Assembly (NCBI RefSeq): GCF_902497855.1
Contig: NZ_CABVHU010000007.1
Coordinates: forward strand, 62,001 to 126,000
Direction of reading: 5' to 3'
Source: Pseudomonas fluorescens
GTDB taxonomy: Bacteria > Pseudomonadota > Gammaproteobacteria > Pseudomonadales > Pseudomonadaceae
DNA: 64,000 nucleotides
How positions within the stretch are numbered: position 1 is the first letter of the stretch; each line of letters starts with the position of its first letter. Position numbers and translations under genes: made by a program. The notes under the pieces were generated by a model that worked only from the letters and a program-made list of their open reading frames with translations, had not been told where the DNA came from and did not search any database. Positions 8,031 through 16,398 of this stretch are shown here, piece after piece.

Positions 8031-8447
8031 TCAGCGGCCTCCAACGGGTGCGCCAACCGGCGTTATTTCTGCCGGCTCATCGGGCAAGGGTTCGCCTTTA
8101 TGAGTACGGCTGATCAGGGCAATGGTGCCGCCGCAGATCACCACGGAGCCGATCGCTGCCAACACGGCAACCGGACCGCCGTGCAGGGCGGTGACGACGT
8201 TCTGTTGCGCCGCCATCGCGACCACCACCGGAATGTACATCGCGCCCCAGAAGCCGACGCCCAGCTCGCAATCCTTGGTCATGCCGCCGTGCTTGTGCAT
8301 CCACAACCGCGCGCAGATCAGCAGGATCATTGCGATCCCGACGCCGCCGACGTTGGACTTCACCCCAAGCAACACGCCGAGCATGTCACCCATGATCACC
8401 CCTGCCAGCGTACAGATCGCCAACAGCGCCACACCGTAAATAATCAT
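8031..8447 (-). CDS. madL: Malonate transporter, MadL subunit
   Basis: The small membrane subunit of the malonate carrier, 138 residues, with about four hydrophobic segments. It begins MIIYGVALLAICTLAGVIMG and carries the stretch GGVGIAMILLICARL. The ATG at 8447 has GAGGA about nine bases upstream. It follows mdcH by 64 bases and is joined to madM by a single-base gap, so both subunits are translated from the same message. Confidence 0.9.
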   Translation of the reverse strand: MIIYGVALLAICTLAGVIMGDMLGVLLGVKSNVGGVGIAMILLICARLWMHKHGGMTKDCELGVGFWGAMYIPVVVAMAAQQNVVTALHGGPVAVLAAIGSVVICGGTIALISRTHKGEPLPDEPAEITPVGAPVGGR

Positions 8448-8511
8448 TGTTGTCGTCCTCAAAATGCATCGTCGAATGTTGTTTTTGTTGTTCGAAGGCC
8501 TGAGTCGTGAT

Positions 8512-9423
8512 CTAGGGTTGGCGGTGACCCTCCTCACGCAACAGCGCCTGCAAGGTATCGAGCCGTGCACCGTCGAAGGCAATCACCGTGCCCTGCTCAA
8601 ACACCCGGCGCGCCAGCCCGGTCAGCACCGCACCAGGCGGCAATTCGATCTGTAGCCGTACGCCGCGCTCGTAGGCGCTTTGCACTGTGCCGCGCCAATC
8701 CACCACGCGGCACATGTTGAAAGCCAGGTCGTCGCGCAAGGCTTCAGTGTTGATGACGGGCCGGGCGCGACTGCCGCTCAGGTAGCCCAGGGTCGGTGTT
8801 TTCAGCTGCACCTTGGCGAAGGCTTCGGCCAGGGTTTTCGCCGGTGTTTCCAGCAGCGGGCAATGGGAAGGAACGCTGACCGCCAGGCGCTTGGCGCAGC
8901 CTGCACCACAACCTTTCGCCAATTGCGCGACCGCTTTCATCGCCCCATCGCTGCCGGCAATCACCACCTGGTTATCGGCGTTGATGTTGGCCAGGTATAC
9001 CGGCGTGTCGACGCTGTGAACCTGCGCCAGCAAACCTTCCACCGTCGCCAGATCCAGACCGATGATCGCGGTCATGCCATAGCCTTGTGGATAAGCCTGT
9101 TGCATCAGCTCACCGCGCAGGCTGACCAGATGCAGCGCATCGCTGAAGCTCAATGCGCCGGCGACCACCGCTGCCGGGTAAGCGCCGATGGAAAGCCCGG
9201 CCACGTAATCCGCCGCCAACCGCAACTGGCGTGAAGCAGCGACGCCGGCAATCAGTAAGCAAAGCTGAACGGCCCTGGTCGATTTCAACGACTCGGCAGA
9301 ATCGAGCAGCAACGTATCTTCGCCAAGCACTTCACTCGCCTCGATCACTGTCTCATGCGGCAAACGATGGAGCATGCCCGGCTGCTGCGCGCCCTGGCCG
9401 GGAAACACCAGCAAACTGCTCAT
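8512..9423 (-). CDS. mdcH: Malonate decarboxylase epsilon subunit (malonyl-CoA:ACP transacylase type)
   Basis: A 303-residue acyltransferase that loads malonyl groups on the decarboxylase acyl carrier protein MdcC, starting the catalytic cycle. The FabD-like fold is shown by VFPGQGAQQPGM at residues 6-17 and by the nucleophile motif GLSIGAYPA (about residues 95-103), where the more common GHS is GLS. It overlaps mdcG by four bases (ATGA), so translation is coupled. Confidence 0.9.
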   Translation of the reverse strand: MSSLLVFPGQGAQQPGMLHRLPHETVIEASEVLGEDTLLLDSAESLKSTRAVQLCLLIAGVAASRQLRLAADYVAGLSIGAYPAAVVAGALSFSDALHLVSLRGELMQQAYPQGYGMTAIIGLDLATVEGLLAQVHSVDTPVYLANINADNQVVIAGSDGAMKAVAQLAKGCGAGCAKRLAVSVPSHCPLLETPAKTLAEAFAKVQLKTPTLGYLSGSRARPVINTEALRDDLAFNMCRVVDWRGTVQSAYERGVRLQIELPPGAVLTGLARRVFEQGTVIAFDGARLDTLQALLREEGHRQP

Positions 9424-10040
9424 GCTGCTTGCTCCTGCGGGTTCCAGGGATTGGTGACCAGACGGGCTTCACTGGCGTTTTTCAGCAGGACCCGTTGTGA
9501 GGGACCGGCCCATTCGCGCAGGGCGACAGCGCCGTTTGGCGTTTGCAGTTGCATGTCCACCCGGCACACCGCGGCATCGAGAAGTGTCACCAGTGCCTGC
9601 GCCTGGGTGCGCTCCAAAGATTGCGGTGTACGCAGGATAAGGTCGAGGTCGCTGTGCTCGTGCAAGGCGCTAAACCCGCTGGCCAATTCAAACCCGGCAC
9701 TGCCGCTGACACCCCACACCCAACCACTGGCGTCGAGGATCGGCCGCAGTTGGTCGAGGGCGCGCACTGCCGGCAAATCCCGATCAATCGAAACATGGCA
9801 AAGCGCTTCCGGCCGTACTTGACGCTGGATCGCATCGATCGCCATCGACGTTGCATACCGCTGCTCACGCAAACGTCCACGCACGCCGACCGCGACTTGA
9901 TCCGCCGCGCTCAACGCACGCCGAACCACCACCGGTTGACCCGCACTGATCGACTCGATCACCCACGAAGGTGCATCCGCGGGCAAGTGCTCCGGGGTCA
10001 GCCCCCAGAGCAGGTCGTGGGCCAGTAGCGTGTTCACCAC
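9420..10040 (-). CDS. mdcG: Malonate decarboxylase holo-ACP synthase
   Basis: This phosphoribosyl-dephospho-CoA transferase attaches the special prosthetic group made by MdcB to the serine of MdcC. It has 206 residues. A nucleotidyltransferase-like motif GVSGSAGFELASG followed by HSDLDLIL (about residues 110-135) carries the metal-binding aspartates. It overlaps mdcE by seven bases on one side and mdcH by four on the other. Confidence 0.9.
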   Translation of the reverse strand: MVNTLLAHDLLWGLTPEHLPADAPSWVIESISAGQPVVVRRALSAADQVAVGVRGRLREQRYATSMAIDAIQRQVRPEALCHVSIDRDLPAVRALDQLRPILDASGWVWGVSGSAGFELASGFSALHEHSDLDLILRTPQSLERTQAQALVTLLDAAVCRVDMQLQTPNGAVALREWAGPSQRVLLKNASEARLVTNPWNPQEQAA

Positions 10041-10837
10041 TGCTCCCTCAACAGTTGGCGAACCTGGCTCGACGCCGCGCGGTTGCTCGCGCCCAAGCGG
10101 CCGCTCAGGTCTCGGCCACTGGCGGCGACATCACCAACCGCCTGGATCAGGCATTCGCTTACCCGCGTCAGATCCGCCGCCGTCGGTTGCTCGATCTGTT
10201 CCACCGACAAGGTTTCCCAGAGCAACCCCAGGCTGGCATAGCTGTCGATGTCATACGCCATCGGCGGCACGCTGGCGGCCAGGGCTTCGAGTTCTTCGAC
10301 ACTGCGCAAGGTCACCCGCGCCGCCGACGCCTTGCCCATTGCATGCACCATCACCCCCGGATCACGCAGGGCGATCAATCGATTGGCCTGATAACCGTGA
10401 GCCAGAAACGCCCCGGACATGGCCTTGCCCACCAGCAAACCGATCACGGCGTGACCGGCCAGGCGTGCCCGGGCATAACTGTCTGCCGCAGCGGCCAAGG
10501 CCTGATAAATGCCCAGCGCTTCTTCGCGTCGACCGTAAGCCTGACTGGGTACATCGACGATGGCGATCAAGGCGCGTTTTTGCGGCTGATCCTGATCGGC
10601 AGCAATGACTTCATCCACAGCCTTGGCCAGGCCCCAACCTTCCAGCAAACCGACTTCGCCATTGCGGGCGCGGGCGAAGCGGTTGTCGGGGTCGGCCACC
10701 ACCGCGATAAAACGAACGGGCTGGTCACCCAACGCACCGTCGGCCACCCTCAACGAAGCTGGCAAACCCGCCACCGGTTTCGCGTCTGCACTCAAGGCAT
10801 TGAACCAGTGCAAACCTCTCAGGGAATACGAACTCAT
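10034..10837 (-). CDS. mdcE: Malonate decarboxylase gamma subunit
   Basis: MdcE, with MdcD, forms the carboxy-lyase part that decarboxylates malonyl-S-ACP to acetyl-S-ACP. It has 267 residues with a crotonase-like/carboxyltransferase fold. Seen in the sequence are the glycine-containing stretch LAGHAVIGLLVGKAMSGAFLAHGYQANRLIALRDPGVMVHAMGKA (about residues 135-180) and the central IVDVPSQAYGRREEALG, both typical of carboxyltransferase-related subunits. It overlaps mdcD by four bases. Confidence 0.9.
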   Translation of the reverse strand: MSSYSLRGLHWFNALSADAKPVAGLPASLRVADGALGDQPVRFIAVVADPDNRFARARNGEVGLLEGWGLAKAVDEVIAADQDQPQKRALIAIVDVPSQAYGRREEALGIYQALAAAADSYARARLAGHAVIGLLVGKAMSGAFLAHGYQANRLIALRDPGVMVHAMGKASAARVTLRSVEELEALAASVPPMAYDIDSYASLGLLWETLSVEQIEQPTAADLTRVSECLIQAVGDVAASGRDLSGRLGASNRAASSQVRQLLREQW

Positions 10838-11697
10838 GAGCGCTCTCCTTGATACAGATCGCGAACCGTCGCCGGCTCGATTTGCGGCTCGGCATCCAGG
10901 CGGGCCAGCCGTTGCAAGAACAGCTCGGCCTGACGGCTACGTTGTTGCTCAGGCAAGCCCTTTTGCAGCAACCGGCTGACTTGCTCCTGAATCTGCGCCA
11001 CATCGTCGGCGACAAAACCATCGGCCAGGCCACTGGCAAAACGCTGCTCGCCACCGGTCAGGCTCCAGATGAAGGGCCGGTCACGGGAGTCATATTCCTC
11101 AAGCCCGGCTTCCTGTTCGATCACTTGCGGACCGTTCAGGCCGAGCCGTGCTTCCTGGGTCACCAGCAAATAGCTGCACAACCCGGCGGCAATCGACATC
11201 CCGCCGAAGCAACCGACACTGCCGGCCACGACGCCGATCACCGGCTGGTACTGGCGCAGATCGACAATCGCGGCATGAATATCGGCAATCGCCGCCAACC
11301 CGAGGTTGGCTTCCTGCAAGCGCACGCCGCCGGTTTCCAGGAGCAACACAGCGCGGGTGGGAATGCCGTTGCGGTTGTCTTCGGCAGCCAGTTCCAGTGC
11401 ACCGGCAATCTTCGCCCCGCCGACTTCACCGAGACTGCCGCCCTGGAAGGCGCCTTCGATAGCAGCGATCACCACCGGCAGACCAGCGATGCTGCCCTTG
11501 GCGATCACCACGCCGTCATCGGCTTGCGGCACCACACCCTGGCGCGACAGCCATGGCGACATGACGCGCTGGAACGGGTCGAGCAGTTCACGGAAGGTGC
11601 CGGCATCGAGCAAGGCTTTCGCCCGTTGCCGGGCACCGAGTTCGACGAAGCTGCGTCTTTGCAGGTATGGCTCAAGGAGGGCTGCATTGTCAGTCAT
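10834..11697 (-). CDS. mdcD: Malonate decarboxylase beta subunit
   Basis: Partner of MdcE in the decarboxylase active unit, 287 residues, related to acyl-CoA carboxylase carboxyltransferase subunits. Useful marks are GGVRLQEANLGLAAIADIHAAI (about residues 110-131) and the oxyanion-type glycines in AGSVGCFGGMSIAAG (about 145-159). The start MTDNAALLEP at 11697 lies inside the end of mdcC (8-base overlap). A longer frame upstream is only the mdcC sequence in another phase. Confidence 0.9.
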   Translation of the reverse strand: MTDNAALLEPYLQRRSFVELGARQRAKALLDAGTFRELLDPFQRVMSPWLSRQGVVPQADDGVVIAKGSIAGLPVVIAAIEGAFQGGSLGEVGGAKIAGALELAAEDNRNGIPTRAVLLLETGGVRLQEANLGLAAIADIHAAIVDLRQYQPVIGVVAGSVGCFGGMSIAAGLCSYLLVTQEARLGLNGPQVIEQEAGLEEYDSRDRPFIWSLTGGEQRFASGLADGFVADDVAQIQEQVSRLLQKGLPEQQRSRQAELFLQRLARLDAEPQIEPATVRDLYQGERS

Positions 11698-11989
11698 GGC
11701 CGATCTCCTCGAAGCCTTGCTCCAGACGCAGGCGCACCACGCCAGGGGTCGCGCCGAAATCGTGGATATCGATCGCCATCGCCGGTGGGTTCTGGCCGTC
11801 GAACATCCGCGCGAACAGATGCTGCCAGCGCTGTTCGGCGCCATTGACCGAGGTCTGCACCTTGATCGTCAGCGTGCCGGCCTGACCCGGTTCGATCAGC
11901 ACTTCCAGATCGCCCGAGCCGACACAGCCCACCAGCGTGCGACCGCGTGGCGGCTGCCCGGCGGGGAATTCAAAGGATAAGGTTTCCAT
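11690..11989 (-). CDS. mdcC: Malonate decarboxylase acyl carrier protein (delta subunit)
   Basis: A 99-residue carrier protein that holds acetyl and malonyl groups on a 2'-(5''-phosphoribosyl)-3'-dephospho-CoA arm. The attachment serine is probably Ser25 in the motif CVGSGDLEVLIEP, as in other MdcC proteins. Its start shares one base with the stop of mdcB (TGATG) and its end overlaps mdcD, so the subunits are made in a coupled way. Confidence 0.92.
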   Translation of the reverse strand: METLSFEFPAGQPPRGRTLVGCVGSGDLEVLIEPGQAGTLTIKVQTSVNGAEQRWQHLFARMFDGQNPPAMAIDIHDFGATPGVVRLRLEQGFEEIGHD

Positions 11990-12864
11990 CAGAAGGCTCC
12001 CTGGATGAGGCTGTCACCAGACTCGATACGGTCGAGGAACAGACAGGCTGCGAGCAAGTCGGCAGCGCCACCGGGCGAGGCGTTCAACGCGATTAATTGT
12101 TCGTCCAGTTGATGCAAGCGGCGGCGGCCCGCGAGGCTGGCGCTGCCACCCGCGTCGAGCACGGCTTGAGCGCCGTTTTGCATGGTGTGCAAGCCTGTTT
12201 CGCCCGCGCGGTACAGCACGCAGGTATCGGCCAGTCGAGTCATGATCGCCAGCAAGGCATCAAGCCTGGCGTTCTGCTCGCCATGGCCGGCCGCACGGCT
12301 GTGTTTGAGTTGCGGCAACGCCCGTTGGATCACCGCCGGGAATCCCAGCTGCGCTTCTTCACGAGCGCCACGAGCACCGTAACGTTGGGCGACTTGCGCG
12401 CCGTGGCTGAGCGGATGCGGCGCGTATCGGTCGTCGAGTAACGCCAGGCGTGCGGCGCGCAAAGCAATCGCACCTGGGGCCGTGGATTCGGGTTCCAGCG
12501 CGGCAGCAGTGACCAACAAGCCCAAGGCCCAGATCGCCCCGCGATGAGTATTGACGCCGCTGGTGGTGGCGAGCATCGCTTGCTCCCCTTCCCGACCGAT
12601 CCGCCCGATGGCTTCGCGCAGCGGTAAACCGACCTCGCCAAATTCGCTGGCCGCTTGCGCCATTTCCTTGAACGCCGGCCACAGCGACAGTGCCGAGGCG
12701 TGCATCAGCCCCAGGTGCAAATCGGTATGAGCGCCATTGCCGCGACGGTCGACCAGCGCCGGTTTCGGCGACAGGTCGGCTTCGTCGATCAGCGCGTCCA
12801 CCGCCAGGTCCGCCAGGTGCTCGGCCAGTGACAGCGGTTTGGGTTGCAGATTGAATGCGTGCAT
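11989..12864 (-). CDS. mdcB: Triphosphoribosyl-dephospho-CoA synthase
   Basis: This enzyme makes the prosthetic-group precursor from ATP and dephospho-CoA; it is the malonate counterpart of CitG. It has 291 residues. Family marks are [19 protein letters not shown] (about residues 33-51) and the N-terminal [13 protein letters not shown]. The ATG at 12864 overlaps the mdcA stop by one base (TAATG) and has a strong AGGAG seven bases upstream inside mdcA. Confidence 0.9.
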   Translation of the reverse strand: MHAFNLQPKPLSLAEHLADLAVDALIDEADLSPKPALVDRRGNGAHTDLHLGLMHASALSLWPAFKEMAQAASEFGEVGLPLREAIGRIGREGEQAMLATTSGVNTHRGAIWALGLLVTAAALEPESTAPGAIALRAARLALLDDRYAPHPLSHGAQVAQRYGARGAREEAQLGFPAVIQRALPQLKHSRAAGHGEQNARLDALLAIMTRLADTCVLYRAGETGLHTMQNGAQAVLDAGGSASLAGRRRLHQLDEQLIALNASPGGAADLLAACLFLDRIESGDSLIQGAF

Positions 12865-14534
12865 TACCAGCTCCTGAATTTGGCGGGCGGGTTGTACAGG
12901 CCACCGGACCACTCGACCAGATCGGCCACGCTTTTGGCGGCGAGCAATTCGCGGGTGGCGTCGGTGCGGCGGATGCCGAGGTCTTCGGGCAAGGCAATCA
13001 GGCCTTCGCGGCGCATGCGCGCGGTGTCTTTCGGGTTGTGTCGCAGGCCGATCACCGTCACCCCGGCGACGGCGGCGATCATCGCCTGGCGTTCTTCAAG
13101 GGACCGAGCCTTGTACAGATAGGCGATGCCTTCTTCGGTCAGCAGGTGCGTGACGTCATCGCCGTAGATCATGATCGGCGCCAGCGGCATGCCGCTCTTC
13201 TTCGCCACCTCGACGGCGTCGAGGGTTTCGACGAAGGTCGGTTTGCCACCCTCCTGGAAGGTCTCGACCATCTGCACCACCAGTTTTTTGCCGCGTTCGA
13301 GCAACGCCTCGGGCGCGTCGTTGTGGCGCATGTCGAGCCAGGCCGGCGTGCCATGGCGGCGACCGCGCGGGTCGTGGCCCATGTTTGGCGCACCGCCGAA
13401 ACCGGCCAGGCGGCCGCGGGTCACGGTAGAGGAATGGCCGTCGCCGTCGACTTGCAGGGTCGCGCCGATGAACAGGTCCACCGCGTATTGCCCGGCCAGT
13501 TGGCAGAACATCCGGTTGGAACGCAGGGAGCCATCGCGTCCGGTAAAGAACACGTCGGGCCTGGCGGCGATGTAGTTTTCCATGCCCAGTTCGGTGCCAA
13601 AGCAATGCACGCTTTCGACCCAGCCACTTTCAATCGCTGGGATCAGGGTCGGGTGAGGATTGAGGGTCCAGTTGCGGCAGATTTTGCCCCTCAGGCCGAG
13701 GGACTCACCGTAGGTCGGCAGGATCAGTTCGATGGCGGCGGTATTGAAACCGATGCCGTGGTTGAGGGACTGGACGTTGTGCTTTTCGTAGATCCCGCGG
13801 ATCGCCATCATCGCCATCAGCACGTGAACGGGCTTGATGTGCCGCGGGTCGCGGGTGAACAAGGGTTCGATGTAGAACGGCTTGTCGGCCACCACCACGA
13901 AGTCCACCCAGGATGCCGGGATGTCGACACGAGGCAGTTCGCTGACGTCGTCCACCAGTTGATTGACCTGGACGATGACGATGCCGTCGCTGAAGGCGGC
14001 GGGTTCGATCAATGCCGGGGTGTCTTCGGTGCTCGGGCCGGTGTAGATGTTGCCGGCGCGATCGGCCATGAAACCGGCCGAGAGCACGACGTTGGGGATC
14101 AGGTCCACCACCAGCCGCGCATAGAGTTCGATGTAAGTGTGGATCGCACCGATTTCCAACAGGCCGTCTTCGAGCAACTGGCTGATGCGCAGGCTCTGGG
14201 TGCCGGCAAAGGAGAAGTCGAGCTTGCGGGCGATGCCGCGTTCAAACAGGTCCAGGTGCTCGGCGCGACCGACACTGGGCATGATCATGTGCAAGTCATG
14301 CAGCTTGCCCGGGTCAGCCTTGGCCAGGGAGCGCGACAGGAAATCCGCCTGCTTCTGGTTATTGCCTTCCAGCACCACGCGGTCGCCTGGCAGGATCAAG
14401 GCCTCCAGCGCCGCTACGATTTTGTCGGTGGGCAACACCACACCGTCGGCGAGACCCCGCACCAGCTCGAGACGCCGCTGCTTTTCGCTGCGCCGCCGCG
14501 TCCATCGCGAGTCGGGGGATATTGTTGTTGTCAT
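12864..14534 (-). CDS. mdcA: Malonate decarboxylase alpha subunit (acetyl-S-ACP:malonate ACP transferase)
   Basis: The transferase subunit that exchanges acetyl for malonyl on the carrier protein, 556 residues. It is the first gene of the operon. Recognisable stretches are [19 protein letters not shown] (about residues 50-68), [20 protein letters not shown] and the CoA-transferase-like [13 protein letters not shown] region (here [13 protein letters not shown]). The ATG at 14534 follows GTGGAG at six bases; an in-frame codon 33 bases upstream is less likely. Together with mdcBCDEGH it forms a full biotin-independent malonate decarboxylase, which lets the cell grow on malonate by making acetate and CO2. 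Confidence 0.92.
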   Translation of the reverse strand: MTTTISPDSRWTRRRSEKQRRLELVRGLADGVVLPTDKIVAALEALILPGDRVVLEGNNQKQADFLSRSLAKADPGKLHDLHMIMPSVGRAEHLDLFERGIARKLDFSFAGTQSLRISQLLEDGLLEIGAIHTYIELYARLVVDLIPNVVLSAGFMADRAGNIYTGPSTEDTPALIEPAAFSDGIVIVQVNQLVDDVSELPRVDIPASWVDFVVVADKPFYIEPLFTRDPRHIKPVHVLMAMMAIRGIYEKHNVQSLNHGIGFNTAAIELILPTYGESLGLRGKICRNWTLNPHPTLIPAIESGWVESVHCFGTELGMENYIAARPDVFFTGRDGSLRSNRMFCQLAGQYAVDLFIGATLQVDGDGHSSTVTRGRLAGFGGAPNMGHDPRGRRHGTPAWLDMRHNDAPEALLERGKKLVVQMVETFQEGGKPTFVETLDAVEVAKKSGMPLAPIMIYGDDVTHLLTEEGIAYLYKARSLEERQAMIAAVAGVTVIGLRHNPKDTARMRREGLIALPEDLGIRRTDATRELLAAKSVADLVEWSGGLYNPPAKFRSW

Positions 14535-14636
14535 GACCACTCCACGGGTTCGCTGTCGTGGAGTCACCTTAGGAGTGTTGGGTGGGGGGCATCAATCAAG
14601 CAGAGTGGTGGATCGTTACGGCCAGAGTAATGATCG

Positions 14637-14651
14637 ACAGAAGATTTCTGT
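14637..14651 (-). promoter_or_regulatory. Candidate MdcR binding site upstream of mdcA
   Basis: A perfect 15-bp inverted repeat, ACAGAAGATTTCTGT (6-bp arms, 3-bp spacer), lies about 100 bases before the mdcA start. That is where a LysR-type activator would normally bind, just upstream of a promoter in the 14535-14630 region. The link to MdcR is inferred from position only. Confidence 0.4.
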
Positions 14652-14683
14652 TGCCTGCACTGGCCTTATCGTCGGATCGCCGC

Positions 14684-14908
14684 CCGGGGCAAGCCCGCTC
14701 CCACAGTGTCCGTGCAGCGATTCGATTTTTTGGCCAGACACAAAACCTGTGGGAGCGGGTTTGCCCGCGAAAGCGGTCTTACATCCGACATCGATGTCGG
14801 CTGACCCGCCGCCTTCGCCGGCAAGCCGGCTCCTACAGGTAATCGGGGTGTGCACAAATCATGTGACCGGCACAGATCCAATGTAGGAGCGGGCTTGCCC
14901 GCGAAGGG
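14684..14908. repeat. Cluster of four REP units between mdcA and the HEPN-like gene
   Basis: One inverted pair (GGGGCAAGCCCGCTCCCACAG and CTGTGGGAGCGGGTTTGCCC) is followed by a unit CTTCGCCGGCAAGCCGGCTC at about 14812-14838 and a further unit at 14882-14908. With 14535-14683 this fills the 409-base gap between the two genes; no other gene is visible. Confidence 0.88.
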
Positions 14909-14943
14909 GCCAGAACAATCCCCGCAGTTTTAATGGCAGATCA

Positions 14944-15369
14944 TTACTCTCCAGTCACCTGCTGCTGTACGCGAATCAGAAGCTGCGCGGTGCTTTCCAA
15001 TAGCTGCGCCAGCAACGCCGGATCTTCATCCATATACCCTTCGTACTCCGCCAGGTTTCGTCGCTCGTGGCACAGCGCGAACAGCCGAACCTGTACTTTG
15101 CCAATATCAGCCGTATGAACCAGACACTGGAACACCAGATATCGCTTGTCTGACCGGTAGCCACACAAACGAAGAGCCGTCAGTGCAAGGGCGTGGGCAG
15201 CGTTGTAAGCCAGGTCGAAACGACTTGCGAAAGACAGCGATGATGTCTGCGCGTCTTTCAATCGATCCACAGCCGAACGCATCAAACCTTCGCATTCCTT
15301 GCGATCCGGCGGCTCGGCTTTCAGTCCACCGCTACGTAACAGGTTTTCCAGATTCTCGTTGCTGCCCAT
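14944..15369 (-). CDS. HEPN-like protein, partner of a wHTH-nucleotidyltransferase
   Basis: An all-helical 141-residue protein. The length and the run of amphipathic helices (FDLAYNAAHALALTALRLCGY at about residues 51-71, then a second helical half with HERRNLAEYEGYMDEDPALLAQLLESTAQLL) fit small HEPN proteins. The RRNLAEY stretch occupies the place of the R-x4-6-H type motif, but the canonical His is not present, so ribonuclease activity is uncertain. The gene begins 38 bases before its upstream neighbour ends, so the two are translationally coupled. Pairing of a HEPN protein with a minimal nucleotidyltransferase is the pattern of HepT/MntA toxin-antitoxin systems; here that is an inference from context. 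Confidence 0.6.
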   Translation of the reverse strand: MGSNENLENLLRSGGLKAEPPDRKECEGLMRSAVDRLKDAQTSSLSFASRFDLAYNAAHALALTALRLCGYRSDKRYLVFQCLVHTADIGKVQVRLFALCHERRNLAEYEGYMDEDPALLAQLLESTAQLLIRVQQQVTGE

Positions 15370-15961
15370 CCTTGGACTCCAAAGGGTTTTCCCCCATCAG
15401 ATTGATCTTATTCTGCTGCGCTACCCGCACGACAAAACTGTTATCAGCCGCCAGTTTTGCGGCCCAGTCGCCGGGGGTGTAGAGCGTCGGGCTGAGGACG
15501 CGGCCCAGTTGCTCCTCCAGGGGCATGAGCCGCTCCATCATTTCACTGTAGTGCAGGCCTTCGCCAATCAGCATGAGATCAATGTCACTGGATGCGTTTG
15601 CCTGATCCTTGGCGATAGAGCCATACACGAATGCCCAGGTGATCTGTTCGGCAAAGGGTTGCAGCGCTTGGCGCAGGGGCTCGGCAATACCAAAAGTCTT
15701 GCGGGCGATACCCAACAATTCGGCATAGATCGGGCAGTCGGGATTGGCTTGATAGTGGGTCTGGTTGCCCTGACGTATCAGGGTCAGCACGCCTGCCCGC
15801 TGCAATCGGTCCAACTCACGCATGAGGCTGCCTTTGCCCACTTGAGCCCAGCGAGCGATTTCGTTGGCGTAAAAACTTTGGTCGGGTTTGCCGAACAGCA
15901 AGCCCAGTACTTTTTGCTGAGTGGTCGTGAACAAGGCTTCGCTGAGGGAAAGGTTTTTCAC
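15332..15961 (-). CDS. Winged-helix plus nucleotidyltransferase protein (MntA-like, candidate antitoxin/regulator)
   Basis: A two-domain protein of about 209 residues. Residues 1-85 look like an ArsR/MarR-type winged helix (QQKVLGLLFGKPDQSFYANEIAR, then KGSLMRELDRLQRAGVLTLIRQGNQTHY). After about residue 105 comes a nucleotidyltransferase core with the signature VYGSIAKDQANASSDIDLMLIG, including the G-S and D-x-D metal-binding residues. The start is uncertain: GTG at 15961 or TTG at 15973, neither with a good ribosome site; I list the GTG. It overlaps the HEPN-like gene by 38 bases. Two palindromic operator-like elements sit directly upstream, which with the winged helix suggests autoregulation. 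Confidence 0.7.
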   Translation of the reverse strand: MKNLSLSEALFTTTQQKVLGLLFGKPDQSFYANEIARWAQVGKGSLMRELDRLQRAGVLTLIRQGNQTHYQANPDCPIYAELLGIARKTFGIAEPLRQALQPFAEQITWAFVYGSIAKDQANASSDIDLMLIGEGLHYSEMMERLMPLEEQLGRVLSPTLYTPGDWAAKLAADNSFVVRVAQQNKINLMGENPLESKDGQQRESGKPVT

Positions 15962-15977
15962 AATGACAACCAAAGAG

Positions 15978-16019
15978 TCCCAAAAAGGGAACGATAGGTC
16001 CCTTTTTGGGAATCTTCAA
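15978..16019 (-). promoter_or_regulatory. Tandem palindromic operator and promoter of the nucleotidyltransferase/HEPN operon
   Basis: Two palindromes, TCCCAAAAAGGGA (15978-15990) and TCCCTTTTTGGGA (15999-16011), are also inverted relative to each other. Their centres are 21 bp apart, two helical turns, so two dimers would bind on the same face. On the minus strand TTGAAG (16014-16019) and TATCGT (15991-15996) are spaced by 17 bases and could be the -35 and -10. One palindrome would fill the spacer and the other the start site. The promoter reading is inference; the palindromes are seen directly. Confidence 0.65.
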
Positions 16020-16206
16020 CTTTCGCCACTGATGGGTTTTGTGTTTAAACATATATCCGCAGGTACGGAGAGAGGCTACGCAGCCTGGCGTTACTGCCTA
16101 CAGCAATGCCGGAACCCGCTGACTGGTACGGTTTTGCGTTGATCTTTATCGTTTGTGTGTCGTTGCCAACCTCAGCGACCGGGCCTGGAATCCCGAGGTG
16201 TTAACG

Positions 16207-16359
16207 AGGCAAAAGTGCCTTTCATAACGTATGCTTGCGCACCTTTAATGTGTGCACTCCGTTATGGCGGCTGTGCGCGGGAGACCTTTGTGTCTGCCGG
16301 GTTTTGTCCGTTTGCCCGGGTTCCAGCCTGCGTACAGCTGCCACCCCTTCGGCTGGAAC
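16207..16359 (+). ncRNA. Highly structured leader of the DUF6124 gene (possible cis-acting RNA)
   Basis: A 16-bp helix pairs 16266-16281 (GGCGGCTGTGCGCGGG) with 16327-16342 (CCTGCGTACAGCTGCC) using only Watson-Crick and G-U pairs. Inside it two hairpins can form: AGAC/GTCT (16282-16295) and CCGGG/CCCGG (16297-16319). A competing 9-bp perfect stem pairs GTTCCAGCC (16320-16328) with GGCTGGAAC (16351-16359). Two smaller hairpins precede it (AGGCA/TGCCT at 16207-16220; TGCGCAC/GTGTGCA at 16236-16256). The element ends 40 bases before the start codon. This, with the operator upstream, accounts for most of the 437-base gap. Confidence 0.5.
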
Positions 16360-16398
16360 CGAATGGAGCAGCTGAAACTCATTAAATGGAGCTTCACT

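Noticed and set aside
12855..14630. A 591-codon forward frame opposite mdcA
   Set aside because: It is a shadow of the mdcA codons; the composition is unnatural and no start signal is present.
15921..16142. A 73-codon forward frame over the operator palindromes
   Set aside because: Its start lies inside the nucleotidyltransferase gene and its content is palindrome and leader DNA.
16155..16385. A 76-codon forward frame over the structured leader of the DUF6124 gene
   Set aside because: The sequence is better explained by the extended base pairing; the frame has no ribosome site or known motif.
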